Below, piece by piece: positions 10,449 to 19,387 of a DNA stretch of 64,000 bases. A program made the translations under genes and the position numbers. The stretch's first letter is position 1, and every line of letters begins with the position of its first letter. The notes under the pieces are model-generated. The model was given only the letters and a program-made list of their open reading frames with translations. It did not search any database and was not told where the DNA came from. This DNA comes from Subtercola boreus (GTDB taxonomy: Bacteria; Actinomycetota; Actinomycetes; Actinomycetales; Microbacteriaceae), in NCBI RefSeq assembly GCF_003399625.1, contig NZ_NBXA01000022.1:124001-188000 (forward strand). The letters run 5' to 3'.

Positions 10449-12086
10449 TTAGCGGCGACCTTTCACGATCTGTGCCTGGTTGACGTCTTCCTTGTCGGAA
10501 GCCTCGAACCTCTCTGAACCGACAGACGCGAGCGGCTTGCCCTCACCGGTCTGGAACTCCTTCTTGAAGGAGTCCACACCGGATTCGAGCGCCGTGACGA
10601 TGTCGTCAGAGAGCACATTGGTGTCGCGGAGCTTGGTGAGCACCTCGGTGTTGCGACCGAAGTAGTCGAGCATCTCGCGCTCGAAACGGAGGATGTCCTC
10701 AACGGGAACCTCATCCAGCTTGCCGTTCGTTCCGGCCCAGATCGAGACGACCTGCTCCTCGACGGGGTACGGCGAGTACTGCGGCTGCTTGAGCAGCTCG
10801 GTGAGGCGGGCACCGCGGGCCAGCTGGCGGCGGGATGCCGCGTCGAGGTCGGATGCGAACATCGCGAACGCCTCGAGCGAGCGGTATTGCGCAAGCTCGA
10901 GCTTCAGCGTTCCGGAGACCTTCTTGATGCTCTTCACCTGGGCGTCGCCACCGACGCGCGACACCGAGATACCGACGTCGACTGCGGGGCGCTGGTTGGC
11001 GTTGAACAGGTCGGACTGGAGGAAGATCTGGCCGTCGGTGATCGAGATCACGTTGGTCGGGATGTAGGCCGACACGTCGTTGGCCTTGGTCTCGATGATC
11101 GGGAGGCCGGTCATCGAGCCGGCACCGAGCTCATCGGAGAGCTTGGCGCAACGCTCGAGCAGACGGGAGTGCAGATAGAACACGTCACCGGGGTACGCCT
11201 CACGTCCCGGCGGACGACGCAGCAGCAGCGACACGGCGCGGTAGGCCTCGGCCTGCTTGGACAGGTCGTCGAAGATGATGAGGACGTGCTTGCTGTCGTA
11301 CATCCAGTGCTGGCCGATGGCCGACCCGGTGTAGGGAGCGAGGTACTTGAAGCCGGCGGGGTCGGACGCGGGCGACGCGACGATGGTGGTGTACTCCATC
11401 GCTCCGGCGTCTTCGAGCGCACCCTTCACCGAAGCGATGGTGGAGCCCTTCTGGCCGATGGCGACGTAGATGCAGCGCACCTGCTTGTTCGTGTCTCCGG
11501 ACTCCCAGTTGGCCTTCTGGTTGATGATCGTGTCGATCGCGATGGCCGTCTTGCCGGTCTGGCGGTCACCGATGATGAGCTGGCGCTGGCCGCGGCCGAT
11601 CGGGATCATGGCGTCGATCGCCTTGATGCCGGTCTGCATGGGCTCGTGCACGCTCTTCCGGCTCATGACGCCGGGCGCCTGGAGCTCGAGGGCGCGGCGC
11701 CCTGTGGTCGCGATCTCGCCGAGACCGTCGATCGGGTTGCCGAGCGGGTCGACGACGCGGCCGAGGTAGCCGTCGCCGACAGGAACGGAGAGCACCTCGC
11801 CCGTGCGCTCGACCTGCATGCCCTCGACGATCCCACTGAACTCACCGAGGACGATGACACCGATCTCGTCCTGCTCGAGGTTCTGGGCGAGGCCCAGGGT
11901 GCCGTCGGCGAAACGGATGAGTTCGTTGGCCATCACGCCGGGAAGACCCTGCACGTGGGCAATGCCGTCGGCAGCGTCGATGACGTAGCCGACCTCGACA
12001 GCACTCGCTGCAGTCGGCTCGTACGACTTGACGAAGTCCTGAAGAGCGTTACGGATCTCGTCCGGGCTGATCGTTAGTTCTGCCAT
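10449..12086 (-). CDS. atpA: F0F1 ATP synthase subunit alpha
   Basis: A 545-residue subunit starting at ATG 12086; an in-frame TTG two codons earlier is less likely. The non-catalytic Walker A is [13 protein letters not shown], and the conserved arginine finger region lies in [13 protein letters not shown]. The acidic C-terminal tail ([19 protein letters not shown] and onward) extends beyond E. coli AtpA, as in other Actinobacteria where such a tail limits ATP hydrolysis. It is part of the atp operon. Confidence 0.98.
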   Translation of the reverse strand: MAELTISPDEIRNALQDFVKSYEPTAASAVEVGYVIDAADGIAHVQGLPGVMANELIRFADGTLGLAQNLEQDEIGVIVLGEFSGIVEGMQVERTGEVLSVPVGDGYLGRVVDPLGNPIDGLGEIATTGRRALELQAPGVMSRKSVHEPMQTGIKAIDAMIPIGRGQRQLIIGDRQTGKTAIAIDTIINQKANWESGDTNKQVRCIYVAIGQKGSTIASVKGALEDAGAMEYTTIVASPASDPAGFKYLAPYTGSAIGQHWMYDSKHVLIIFDDLSKQAEAYRAVSLLLRRPPGREAYPGDVFYLHSRLLERCAKLSDELGAGSMTGLPIIETKANDVSAYIPTNVISITDGQIFLQSDLFNANQRPAVDVGISVSRVGGDAQVKSIKKVSGTLKLELAQYRSLEAFAMFASDLDAASRRQLARGARLTELLKQPQYSPYPVEEQVVSIWAGTNGKLDEVPVEDILRFEREMLDYFGRNTEVLTKLRDTNVLSDDIVTALESGVDSFKKEFQTGEGKPLASVGSERFEASDKEDVNQAQIVKGRR

Positions 12087-12179
12087 TGCCAATCCTTATT
12101 GTCTAGGTGAAGCGTAATACTCGGGACGGTGGATGCTCCCTGCAGGGCAGGACGCAGTTGCACGTTCCGGGAAAAGTCG

Positions 12180-12980
12180 TCAGCCCGCGAGCTTCTGCCG
12201 CAGGTCGTTCAGCCGGGCCTCGATGCTGCCGTCGATGACGTCGTCACCGATCTCGACACGGAGCCCGCCGAGGATCGTGGGGTCCACGATCTGGTTGATC
12301 TTCAGTTCGCGGCCATAGGAACGACCGAGCGCACTCGTCAGCCGCAGAAGCTGCTCGGGCGCAATCGCCGTCGCGCTCGTGACGGTGGCGATCGACTGGT
12401 GGGATGCGTCGGCGACGATGTCGGCTGCACGGCCCAGCAGTTCGGCGATGCGGCGGCCACGGGGCTGCTGCACCAGGTGACGCACGATGACCACGGTCTG
12501 CTCGCTGGCCTTGCCGCCGAGGAGGGCGTCGACGAGCGACACCTTCGCGGAGGGCGAGCCGAGAGTCGAACCGATGGCGAGTTCGAGACCCGCGTCGCTT
12601 GCGACCGCCTCGCCGAAAGCGAAGAGTTCGCTCTCGACAGAGGTACCCTCCGGCACGGTGCGAGCGACCACGCGAAGCGCGATCTCCTCGATGCCGGCCA
12701 GGAGCTCATCCGGTGTCGACCAGTGGGCACTCGTGATGGAGGTCAGGAGTGACAACGCGTCGCCGCCGAGCCCCGCGGAGAAGACAGCATGGATGAGCGC
12801 CTTCTTCTGCTGGGGCTCCGTCGACGGATCGCCGAGAAGGCTGCGGAACTGCGCAGACTCTCCGATGATCCGGCCGGCGGCGAACAGGTCTTCCCCCGTC
12901 GACAGCGTCAACGCACCCGCGGGGAGTGCGGCAAGTGCCGACTTCGACGAAGCCAGGGCTTCTCTGGTTGCGCTACCCAT
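12180..12980 (-). CDS. atpH: F0F1 ATP synthase subunit delta
   Basis: A 266-residue OSCP/delta subunit that ties the peripheral stalk to the F1 head. It starts two bases after the atpF stop. The C-terminal OSCP signature is visible as LGRSYGRELKINQIVDPTIL with GGLRVEIGDDVIDGSIEARL. It is longer than E. coli delta (177 residues) but matches actinobacterial forms that carry an N-terminal extension. Confidence 0.95.
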   Translation of the reverse strand: MGSATREALASSKSALAALPAGALTLSTGEDLFAAGRIIGESAQFRSLLGDPSTEPQQKKALIHAVFSAGLGGDALSLLTSITSAHWSTPDELLAGIEEIALRVVARTVPEGTSVESELFAFGEAVASDAGLELAIGSTLGSPSAKVSLVDALLGGKASEQTVVIVRHLVQQPRGRRIAELLGRAADIVADASHQSIATVTSATAIAPEQLLRLTSALGRSYGRELKINQIVDPTILGGLRVEIGDDVIDGSIEARLNDLRQKLAG

Positions 12981-12982
12981 GC

Positions 12983-13579
12983 TTAGGAGGACACCGCCCC
13001 GGTGCTGCTGGAGGGCGTGGAGCCGCTGGCTGAGGCCTCGCTGGCCTCGAGGTCTGCGAGGAACCGGTCGACGATCGCCGCAGAGCGGGCATCGTCGCTC
13101 AGGCTCTCGCCGATCACGCCGGAAGCGAGGTCGATGGCGAGCGTGCCCACCTCTGAGCGAAGGGAGACGACAGCTGCCTGGCGCTCCGCTTCGATCTGCG
13201 CCTGCGCGTTGGCCGCGATGCGGGCGGCCTCGGCCGACGCCTGCTCCTTGAGTTCCGCGAGGATTCGCTGGCCGTCGGCACGAGCCTGCTCACGGATCGT
13301 TCCCGCCTCGACTCGCGCATCGGCGAGCTGGGCGGTGTACTGCTCGAGAACCGCTTCAGCCTCGCGCTGGGCGACGTCGGCCTTCTCGATGTTGCCCTCG
13401 ATGGCTTCGCCGCGCTCGTCGAGCAGCTTCTTCACACGGGGAAGGACCCCACGCCAGAAGAACACGAGAAGCACCACGAAGCAGACCCCGCCCCAGATGA
13501 GGTCGGGAAGCTCGGGCAGTACCGGGTTGTGGGCAGCCTCATCTGCGGCGAGTACTACTGCTGCAAGTGAAAAAGACAT
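12983..13579 (-). CDS. atpF: F0F1 ATP synthase subunit b
   Basis: A 198-residue peripheral-stalk subunit with a single N-terminal membrane span (residues about 28-48, containing WGGVCFVVLLVFFWRGVLP) followed by a long charged coiled coil rich in Ala, Glu and Arg. The last 20 residues are a Ser-rich low-complexity tail not usual for the family. It stops two bases before atpH. Confidence 0.95.
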   Translation of the reverse strand: MSFSLAAVVLAADEAAHNPVLPELPDLIWGGVCFVVLLVFFWRGVLPRVKKLLDERGEAIEGNIEKADVAQREAEAVLEQYTAQLADARVEAGTIREQARADGQRILAELKEQASAEAARIAANAQAQIEAERQAAVVSLRSEVGTLAIDLASGVIGESLSDDARSAAIVDRFLADLEASEASASGSTPSSSTGAVSS

Positions 13580-13616
13580 GCTCTCTCCTTTCTAGATGTA
13601 GAACGAGAAAGACGGC

Positions 13617-13943
<327 letters not shown>

Positions 13944-13956
13944 TCACCAGCGGTTG

Positions 13957-14766
13957 CTAGTGCTCGTCTGCAAGTGCGAGCTGGATGTAGACGGTCGTGA
14001 GCAGTGTGAAGACATATGCCTGCAGCACTGCGACCAGGATTTCGAAGAGAGTGAAGGCGAAGCCGAAGGCCAGCGTTCCGATGCTGAACAGCGCGAATCC
14101 ATTGCCGATCAGCAGGAAGAACGACGTCGCGGTGAAGAACAGCACGAGCAGGAGATGCCCGACGATCATGTTCATCAGAAGTCGGAGCGTGAGGGTGATC
14201 GGGCGCAGGATGAACGTCGACACCAGCTCGATCGGCGCCACGATGATGTAGAGCACCTTCGGCACGCCGGGCGGGAAGAGCGAGTTCTTGAAGAACGCCC
14301 CCGGGTGCTTTCGCACACCGGCGTAGATGAACATGATGTAGGACACCACGGCCAGCACCAGCGGCACACCGATGACCGAGGTGCCGGCGATGTTCAGGAA
14401 CGGGATGATGCCCGTGAGGTTCATGAACAGCACCATGAAGAACATGGTGGTCAGGATCGGCAGGAAGCGCCGGCCGTCTTTCTTGCCGAGCAGGTCTTCA
14501 GCGATGGAGACCCGAACGAGGTCGAGTCCCATCTCAACGAGGGACTGGAAACGGCCCGGGACGATCTTCATCTTCCGGGTGCCGATCCAGAAGATCAGGA
14601 CAATGGCCAGTACCGCAATGAACCTGATGAGCATGATCCGGTTGATCTCGAACGGAGTGTTCGCGAAGAAGAGGACGTCAGGAAAAAACTCATTGATGGA
14701 GGGACCCGTAAAGCCACCTTCATCGGTTGCTGTCGGGACTAGCAGGTTTACAGCGTTAGATAGCAG
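13957..14766 (-). CDS. atpB: F0F1 ATP synthase subunit a, apparent CTG start
   Basis: The stator subunit with the proton half-channels. The first in-frame ATG is at 14634 and would give only 225 residues, missing conserved N-terminal sequence. Reading upstream, the frame stays open and encodes LSNAVNLLVPTATDEGG and GPSINEFFPDVLFF, which belong to AtpB. No ATG, GTG or TTG occurs in frame before the stop at 14848-14850. A CTG at 14766 sits six bases after AGGAG and gives 269 residues, the normal length. The essential arginine lies in LTLRLLMNMIVGH. Gene identity is certain; the CTG start is my inference. Confidence 0.93.
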   Translation of the reverse strand: MLSNAVNLLVPTATDEGGFTGPSINEFFPDVLFFANTPFEINRIMLIRFIAVLAIVLIFWIGTRKMKIVPGRFQSLVEMGLDLVRVSIAEDLLGKKDGRRFLPILTTMFFMVLFMNLTGIIPFLNIAGTSVIGVPLVLAVVSYIMFIYAGVRKHPGAFFKNSLFPPGVPKVLYIIVAPIELVSTFILRPITLTLRLLMNMIVGHLLLVLFFTATSFFLLIGNGFALFSIGTLAFGFAFTLFEILVAVLQAYVFTLLTTVYIQLALADEH

Positions 14767-14884
14767 CGCTTTCTCCTGTATCGGGGCGTGGAGCTCGGCT
14801 CTCGCGTCGACGAATGGGGGGATTGCTACGGATGGGGCTTGTGGGAATCAGCGCCCGGTAGCGGAACGAACAGTCCACACTCTA

Positions 14885-15430
14885 TCAAGCTTTGGTGCTG
14901 GGAGACGAATCCTCAGGGCTTGATTCTCGGCCAATGTGGCCGTTTGCGGACTCTTTTTCGACATTCGGTAGAACTCGACCCGAACCCGGCAGCGCCACAT
15001 CGCTCGCGTAGGGCAGACGGCTCCTCACGACCACGACCATGTCGACGACGAGAGTCACGATGATTCCCACGATCAGGCAGAGGAAGAGCACCGCGGGGTT
15101 CACCCAGGGCTGCCCGCGGAGCAGAAGCGCCACCACGAGGAAGATCACGAACTTCAGCAGCCACGCTCCGAGGACGATCGCGAAGAACAGGGCGGTGAAC
15201 AGCGGAGATGCGTAGTAGCGGTTGGCGATCAGGATGCTCGCTGCCGTGATCGCGAGGAAGACGAACGCCATCGCGGCGCCGATGACCGCGCTGGTCACGC
15301 CGGTCCACGAGTCGACGAGGTAGCCGGCGACTCCCCCGACCACGATGAGACCCACCGTGAACAGTGCGCCGACACGGAGGGCGCGGCGGAGGATCGGCGT
15401 CGAACTGAGGGTCGGCGTGGAGACGGTCAC
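14885..15430 (-). CDS. AtpI-like integral membrane protein preceding the ATP synthase operon
   Basis: A 181-residue protein if started at the GTG at 15430, four bases after the stop of the MraY-type gene. It has four predicted membrane helices (about residues 16-120) and a polar C-terminal tail rich in Ser and Glu. Position between the glycosyltransferase and atpB is the standard actinobacterial place for the poorly conserved AtpI/hypothetical gene, thought to help c-ring assembly. The role is inferred from position. Confidence 0.75.
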   Translation of the reverse strand: MTVSTPTLSSTPILRRALRVGALFTVGLIVVGGVAGYLVDSWTGVTSAVIGAAMAFVFLAITAASILIANRYYASPLFTALFFAIVLGAWLLKFVIFLVVALLLRGQPWVNPAVLFLCLIVGIIVTLVVDMVVVVRSRLPYASDVALPGSGRVLPNVEKESANGHIGRESSPEDSSPSTKA

Positions 15431-15434
15431 GATG

Positions 15435-16628
15435 TCAGACTTTCTGTTGGTCGCCGGCCTGATCGAGGGGATCGAGCACGGCTCCTTCTGTGGAGATGAG
15501 GCTGGCTGCCGGCGCAAGCTGCACGGTCGCCTCGAGGGCCTTGCGGCGGGTCAGCGGGGCGAGGGTGAGAACGGTGCAGACGAGCATCCCGACCCCCAGG
15601 AAGACGAAGGCGAGCCAGTACGGCTGCAGAACGAAGAAGAGCAGGCAGCCGACGCTGGCGACCGCCGTCCAGCCGTAGAAGATGAAGACCGCGTGCAGTT
15701 GCGAATGACCCATGTCGAGCAGCCTGTGGTGCAGGTGTTTGCGATCGGCGCTGAACGGGCTCTTACCCGCCCGCAGGCGCCGGATGATCGCCAGGCCGAA
15801 ATCGAGCAAGGGGAGTATCAGGATGGCGAACGGAAGCAGGATCGGCATGAAGGCGGGAAGCAGCTGTGAGCGGCCGAGGGTACCCGGGTCGATCTGGCCG
15901 GTGACCGCGATCGCGCTCGTCGCCATCAGCAGACCCACGAGCATGGATCCTGCATCCCCCATGAACAGACGTGCCGGATGCCAGTTCAACGGCAGGAACC
16001 CGATGCAGGCACCGATCAGCACCGCAGTGATGAGCGACGCCATGTTGAAGTAGTCGGTGGGCGAGGTGAACTTCGTCAGCAGGTAGCTGTAGAAGAAGAA
16101 CGTGCCGTTGGCGATGATGGCGACACCGGCCACGAGGCCGTCGAGCCCGTCGATGAAGTTGATCGCGTTCATCACCAGCACGATGGCGAGCACCGTGATG
16201 AAGAGGGACGCTCCGCTCGAGCCGATCGTGAGCCCGCCGATCGGCAGCGAGACGATCTGCACGCCCTGCCACGCGAGCAGCAGCGCGGCGATGATCTGCC
16301 CGGCGAGTTTGACGACCCAGTCGAGATCCCAGATGTCGTCGGCCACACCGATGAGAACGACGATCAGCGCTGCACCGAGAATGGCGAGGATGGGGCCGGG
16401 GTTCATGAAGACCAGATGGAACCAGCTGATCTGCGAGGCGATCCCGACAGCGATCACGACGCCGGCGAACATCGCCACACCGCCGAGGCGTGGCGTCGGC
16501 CGCGTGTGCACGTCACGTTCGCGGATCTTCGGGTACAGCCGGTATTTGGTGCTCAGCCGGAAGACCAGGATCGCCAGCCCGAAGGTGACGACCGCGGAGA
16601 CGGCGCCGATGAGGAGGTAGAAGCGCAC
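15435..16628 (-). CDS. MraY/WecA-family undecaprenyl-phosphate glycosyltransferase
   Basis: A 397-residue polyprenyl-phosphate sugar-1-phosphate transferase with about ten membrane spans. GTG 16628 (VRFYLLIGAV) was chosen; upstream codons overlap the neighbouring gene and are not protein-like. Catalytic motifs are visible: the aspartate pair in GVADDIWDLDW, NFIDGLDGLVAGV, and the histidine-rich loop KHLHHRLLDMGHS. It most likely starts wall polymer or teichoic/arabinogalactan-like synthesis (WecA/TagO branch) and not peptidoglycan, since it lies outside the dcw cluster. Confidence 0.9.
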   Translation of the reverse strand: MRFYLLIGAVSAVVTFGLAILVFRLSTKYRLYPKIRERDVHTRPTPRLGGVAMFAGVVIAVGIASQISWFHLVFMNPGPILAILGAALIVVLIGVADDIWDLDWVVKLAGQIIAALLLAWQGVQIVSLPIGGLTIGSSGASLFITVLAIVLVMNAINFIDGLDGLVAGVAIIANGTFFFYSYLLTKFTSPTDYFNMASLITAVLIGACIGFLPLNWHPARLFMGDAGSMLVGLLMATSAIAVTGQIDPGTLGRSQLLPAFMPILLPFAILILPLLDFGLAIIRRLRAGKSPFSADRKHLHHRLLDMGHSQLHAVFIFYGWTAVASVGCLLFFVLQPYWLAFVFLGVGMLVCTVLTLAPLTRRKALEATVQLAPAASLISTEGAVLDPLDQAGDQQKV

Positions 16629-16632
16629 GGGA

Positions 16633-17331
16633 TCAGTCGGCCTGCCGGTCGATGAGCGCCGCGCCGACGATCCGGCGGATCTCAGAGGACGCGACAGCGC
16701 CCTCGCGGATGATGCGCACCTCTTCGGGATGCGTCGCGTCCACGATGGTGGAAGGCAGCGCCGCGGTGGCGGAAGGCAGCTCGGCATCGGGTTCGACGCC
16801 GACCGCAGGATGCCCGGAGTCGAGGTACACCGAGACGCTCTCGCCGAGCATCCCGAGCGCCTCTGCGGCACTCGAAGCAGCCGGCTGCCCGGTGAGGTTC
16901 GCGCTCGACACCGCGAGCGGTCCGGTCTCGGCCAGCAGCTCGAGGGCGAGCGGATGGTTCGGCTGCCGGAGTGCCACGGTGCCGTGGGTCTCGCCGAGAT
17001 CCCACATCAGGGAGGCTCGGGCCTTCACGACGATGGTGAGGCCGCCCGGCCAGAACTCGGCCGTCAGTTCGCGCGCTGCCGGACTGAGGCTCTCGGCCAG
17101 CGCCTCGAGCGTGCGCACATCGGCGATCAGCACCGGTGGTGGCGACTGGCGCGTGCGCCCCTTGGCGTCGAGGAGGCGCTGCACGGCCCGGGGGTCGAAG
17201 GCATCGGCGGCCAGCCCGTACACCGTGTCGGTCGGGATGACCACGAGTTCGCCCCGGGAGATCGCCGCCCGGGCGAGACGCGTTCCCGCAAGGAGTTCGC
17301 TCGGAACCGTGCAGTCATAGATGGCAGCCAT
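16633..17331 (-). CDS. tsaC: L-threonylcarbamoyladenylate synthase
   Basis: A 232-residue Sua5/YciO/YrdC protein that makes threonylcarbamoyl-AMP from threonine, bicarbonate and ATP for the t6A modification of ANN-decoding tRNAs. ATG 17331 gives MAAIYDCTVPSE. The family motifs GELVVIPTDTVYGLAADAFD and LLDAKGRTRQSPPPVLI are clear, as is AVSSANLTGQPA. It lies between prmC and the MraY-type gene in the conserved prfA-prmC-tsaC order. Confidence 0.94.
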   Translation of the reverse strand: MAAIYDCTVPSELLAGTRLARAAISRGELVVIPTDTVYGLAADAFDPRAVQRLLDAKGRTRQSPPPVLIADVRTLEALAESLSPAARELTAEFWPGGLTIVVKARASLMWDLGETHGTVALRQPNHPLALELLAETGPLAVSSANLTGQPAASSAAEALGMLGESVSVYLDSGHPAVGVEPDAELPSATAALPSTIVDATHPEEVRIIREGAVASSEIRRIVGAALIDRQAD

Positions 17332-17405
17332 GTCGCCCACCATGTTACCGGGCTGATCCTGTGGAACCGGTTGGCACGCGGGACCCACCGGACTCGACAT
17401 GGACG

Positions 17406-18302
17406 TCAGCGCACGGCAGTGGTCGCCCGGTCGCGACCCGTCAGGTCGCGATGCGTCGAAGCGGCGTGCCAGCCGTCCTGCTGCAGCAGGCTCCGGATGC
17501 CGGCCCCCTGCAGTTCGCCGTGTTCGAGCACGAGAGATCCGCCCGGGCGGAGGAGCCGCCTGGCCGTCTGGGAGACGCTCCGCACCACGTCGAGGCCGTC
17601 CGCTCCGCCGTAGAGCGCATGCTCGGGGTCGAACAGCCGTACCTCCGGGTCGCGCGGGATCGCATCCGTCGGAATGTACGGCGGGTTCGAGACGACGACC
17701 GAGACGCGACCGTCGAGTTCGGGGAGGGCATCCGCGAGGTCGATGAAGACGAGCGTGGCGTTCCGGGCATCCACCGAACGGAAGTTCTGCCTGGCCCAGA
17801 TGAAGGCGGCTGTGGAGTTCTCGACCGCCCAGACACGGCTGTGCGGAACCTCGGTGGCGAGCGAGAGCGCGATGGCCCCGCTGCCGGTACCGAGGTCGAC
17901 GGCGATCGGTGACTCGTCGGCGACCGCCCGGAGGCTGTCGATGCCGAGGCCCGCCACGAACTCGGTCTCGGGACGGGGCACGAAGACGCCCGGGCCGACG
18001 GCGAGTTCCAGCAGGCGGAAGCCGGCCGTTCCGGTGATGTGCTGGAGCGGCTCGCGGGTGGCGCGGCGCTCGACCGCCTCCGAGATGGCGACGGCGTCGT
18101 CGACGGAGACGTGCGAGTCGGTGTAGGTGAGGGCCTGGACCTGCCCACGGCTGGCGCCGAGCACATGCCCGAGCAGCAGTTGGGCATCCACGTCGGGCTC
18201 GGGTACACCGGCACGGGTCAGGATCTCGACAGCGTGCTCGAACAGCACGCGCACCGTGATGGGCCGGTCGACCTGGATGACACTCATGGGCCCGGCCGTC
18301 AC
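17406..18302 (-). CDS. prmC: Peptide chain release factor N5-glutamine methyltransferase
   Basis: A SAM-dependent methyltransferase that modifies the GGQ glutamine of release factors. The SAM site shows [16 protein letters not shown] and the substrate motif is [19 protein letters not shown]. The N-terminal helical domain covers about residues 15-90. GTG 18302 overlaps the prfA stop (GTGA) and gives 298 residues; ATG 18287 is an alternative giving 293. It follows prfA directly, its substrate gene. Confidence 0.95.
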   Translation of the reverse strand: MTAGPMSVIQVDRPITVRVLFEHAVEILTRAGVPEPDVDAQLLLGHVLGASRGQVQALTYTDSHVSVDDAVAISEAVERRATREPLQHITGTAGFRLLELAVGPGVFVPRPETEFVAGLGIDSLRAVADESPIAVDLGTGSGAIALSLATEVPHSRVWAVENSTAAFIWARQNFRSVDARNATLVFIDLADALPELDGRVSVVVSNPPYIPTDAIPRDPEVRLFDPEHALYGGADGLDVVRSVSQTARRLLRPGGSLVLEHGELQGAGIRSLLQQDGWHAASTHRDLTGRDRATTAVR

Positions 18303-19381
18303 TCGGCCGTTGCCCCCAGTTCCGCCAGGCGAGCCTCTTCGTCGGCGGTGATGCAGGAGGCGACGACCGGTTCGAGTGCCCCGTTCATCACAGCGTCGAG
18401 GTTGTAGGCCTTGTACCCGGTGCGGTGGTCGGCGATGCGGTTCTCGGGGAAGTTGTAGGTGCGGATGCGCTCGGAACGGTCCATCGTGCGGATCTGGCTC
18501 TTCCGCACGGCACTGGCCGCTTCGTCGATCTCCTCCTGCTGCTTCGCGAGCACGCGCGCACGGAGGACCCGCATGCCGGCTTCACGGTTCTGCAGCTGGC
18601 TCTTCTCGTTCTGCATGGCCACGACGATGCCGGTCGGGAGATGCGTGATCCGAACGGCGGAATCGGTGGTGTTGACCGACTGCCCACCCGGGCCACTCGA
18701 GCGGTAGACGTCGATCTTGAGGTCGTTGGGGCTGATCTCGACCTCTTCGGGCTCGTCGACCTCGGGGTAGACGAGCACGCCGGCGGCGGAGGTGTGGATG
18801 CGCCCCTGCGACTCGGTGGCCGGAACGCGCTGCACGCGGTGCACTCCACCCTCGTACTTCAGGTGCGCCCAGACGCCCTCGGCGGGATCGGTCGACTTGC
18901 CCTTGATGCCGAGCTGCACGTCCTTGATGCCACCGAGGTCGCTTGAGGTCTGCTCGATGATCTCGGTCTTCCACTTCTTCGACTCTGCGTAGTGCAGGTA
19001 CATCCGCAGGAGGTCGGCGGCGAAGAGCGCGCTCTCGGCGCCGCCCTCCCCCATCTTGATCTCCATGATGACGTCGCGGCCGTCGTTGGGGTCGCGCGGG
19101 ATGAGCAGACGGCGGAGCTTCTCCGTCGCCAGTTCCAGCTCCTCGGTCATGCTGGGAAGCTCGGCGGCGAACGACTCGTCCTCGGCTGCCATCTCGGTGG
19201 CCGCAGCGACATCGTCGGTCAGCTGCTGCCACTCGCGCCAGGCCGCGATGATGCGGCTGAGCTCGGCGTAACGACGGTTGACCTTCTTGGAACGAGCAGG
19301 ATCCGAGTGCAACGCCGGATCGGCGAGCTGTTCCTGCAGCTCGTCGTGCTCGATCAGCAGTGTCTCCACTGATTCGAACAT
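18299..19381 (-). CDS. prfA: Peptide chain release factor 1
   Basis: A 360-residue class I release factor that reads UAA and UAG. The catalytic GGQ is in [18 protein letters not shown]. The codon-recognition region shows the expected [18 protein letters not shown] segment, in which the RF1 PAT-type motif falls. It lies four bases from the overlap with prmC and six after rho. Confidence 0.97.
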   Translation of the reverse strand: MFESVETLLIEHDELQEQLADPALHSDPARSKKVNRRYAELSRIIAAWREWQQLTDDVAAATEMAAEDESFAAELPSMTEELELATEKLRRLLIPRDPNDGRDVIMEIKMGEGGAESALFAADLLRMYLHYAESKKWKTEIIEQTSSDLGGIKDVQLGIKGKSTDPAEGVWAHLKYEGGVHRVQRVPATESQGRIHTSAAGVLVYPEVDEPEEVEISPNDLKIDVYRSSGPGGQSVNTTDSAVRITHLPTGIVVAMQNEKSQLQNREAGMRVLRARVLAKQQEEIDEAASAVRKSQIRTMDRSERIRTYNFPENRIADHRTGYKAYNLDAVMNGALEPVVASCITADEEARLAELGATAE

Positions 19382-19387
19382 GACTGC

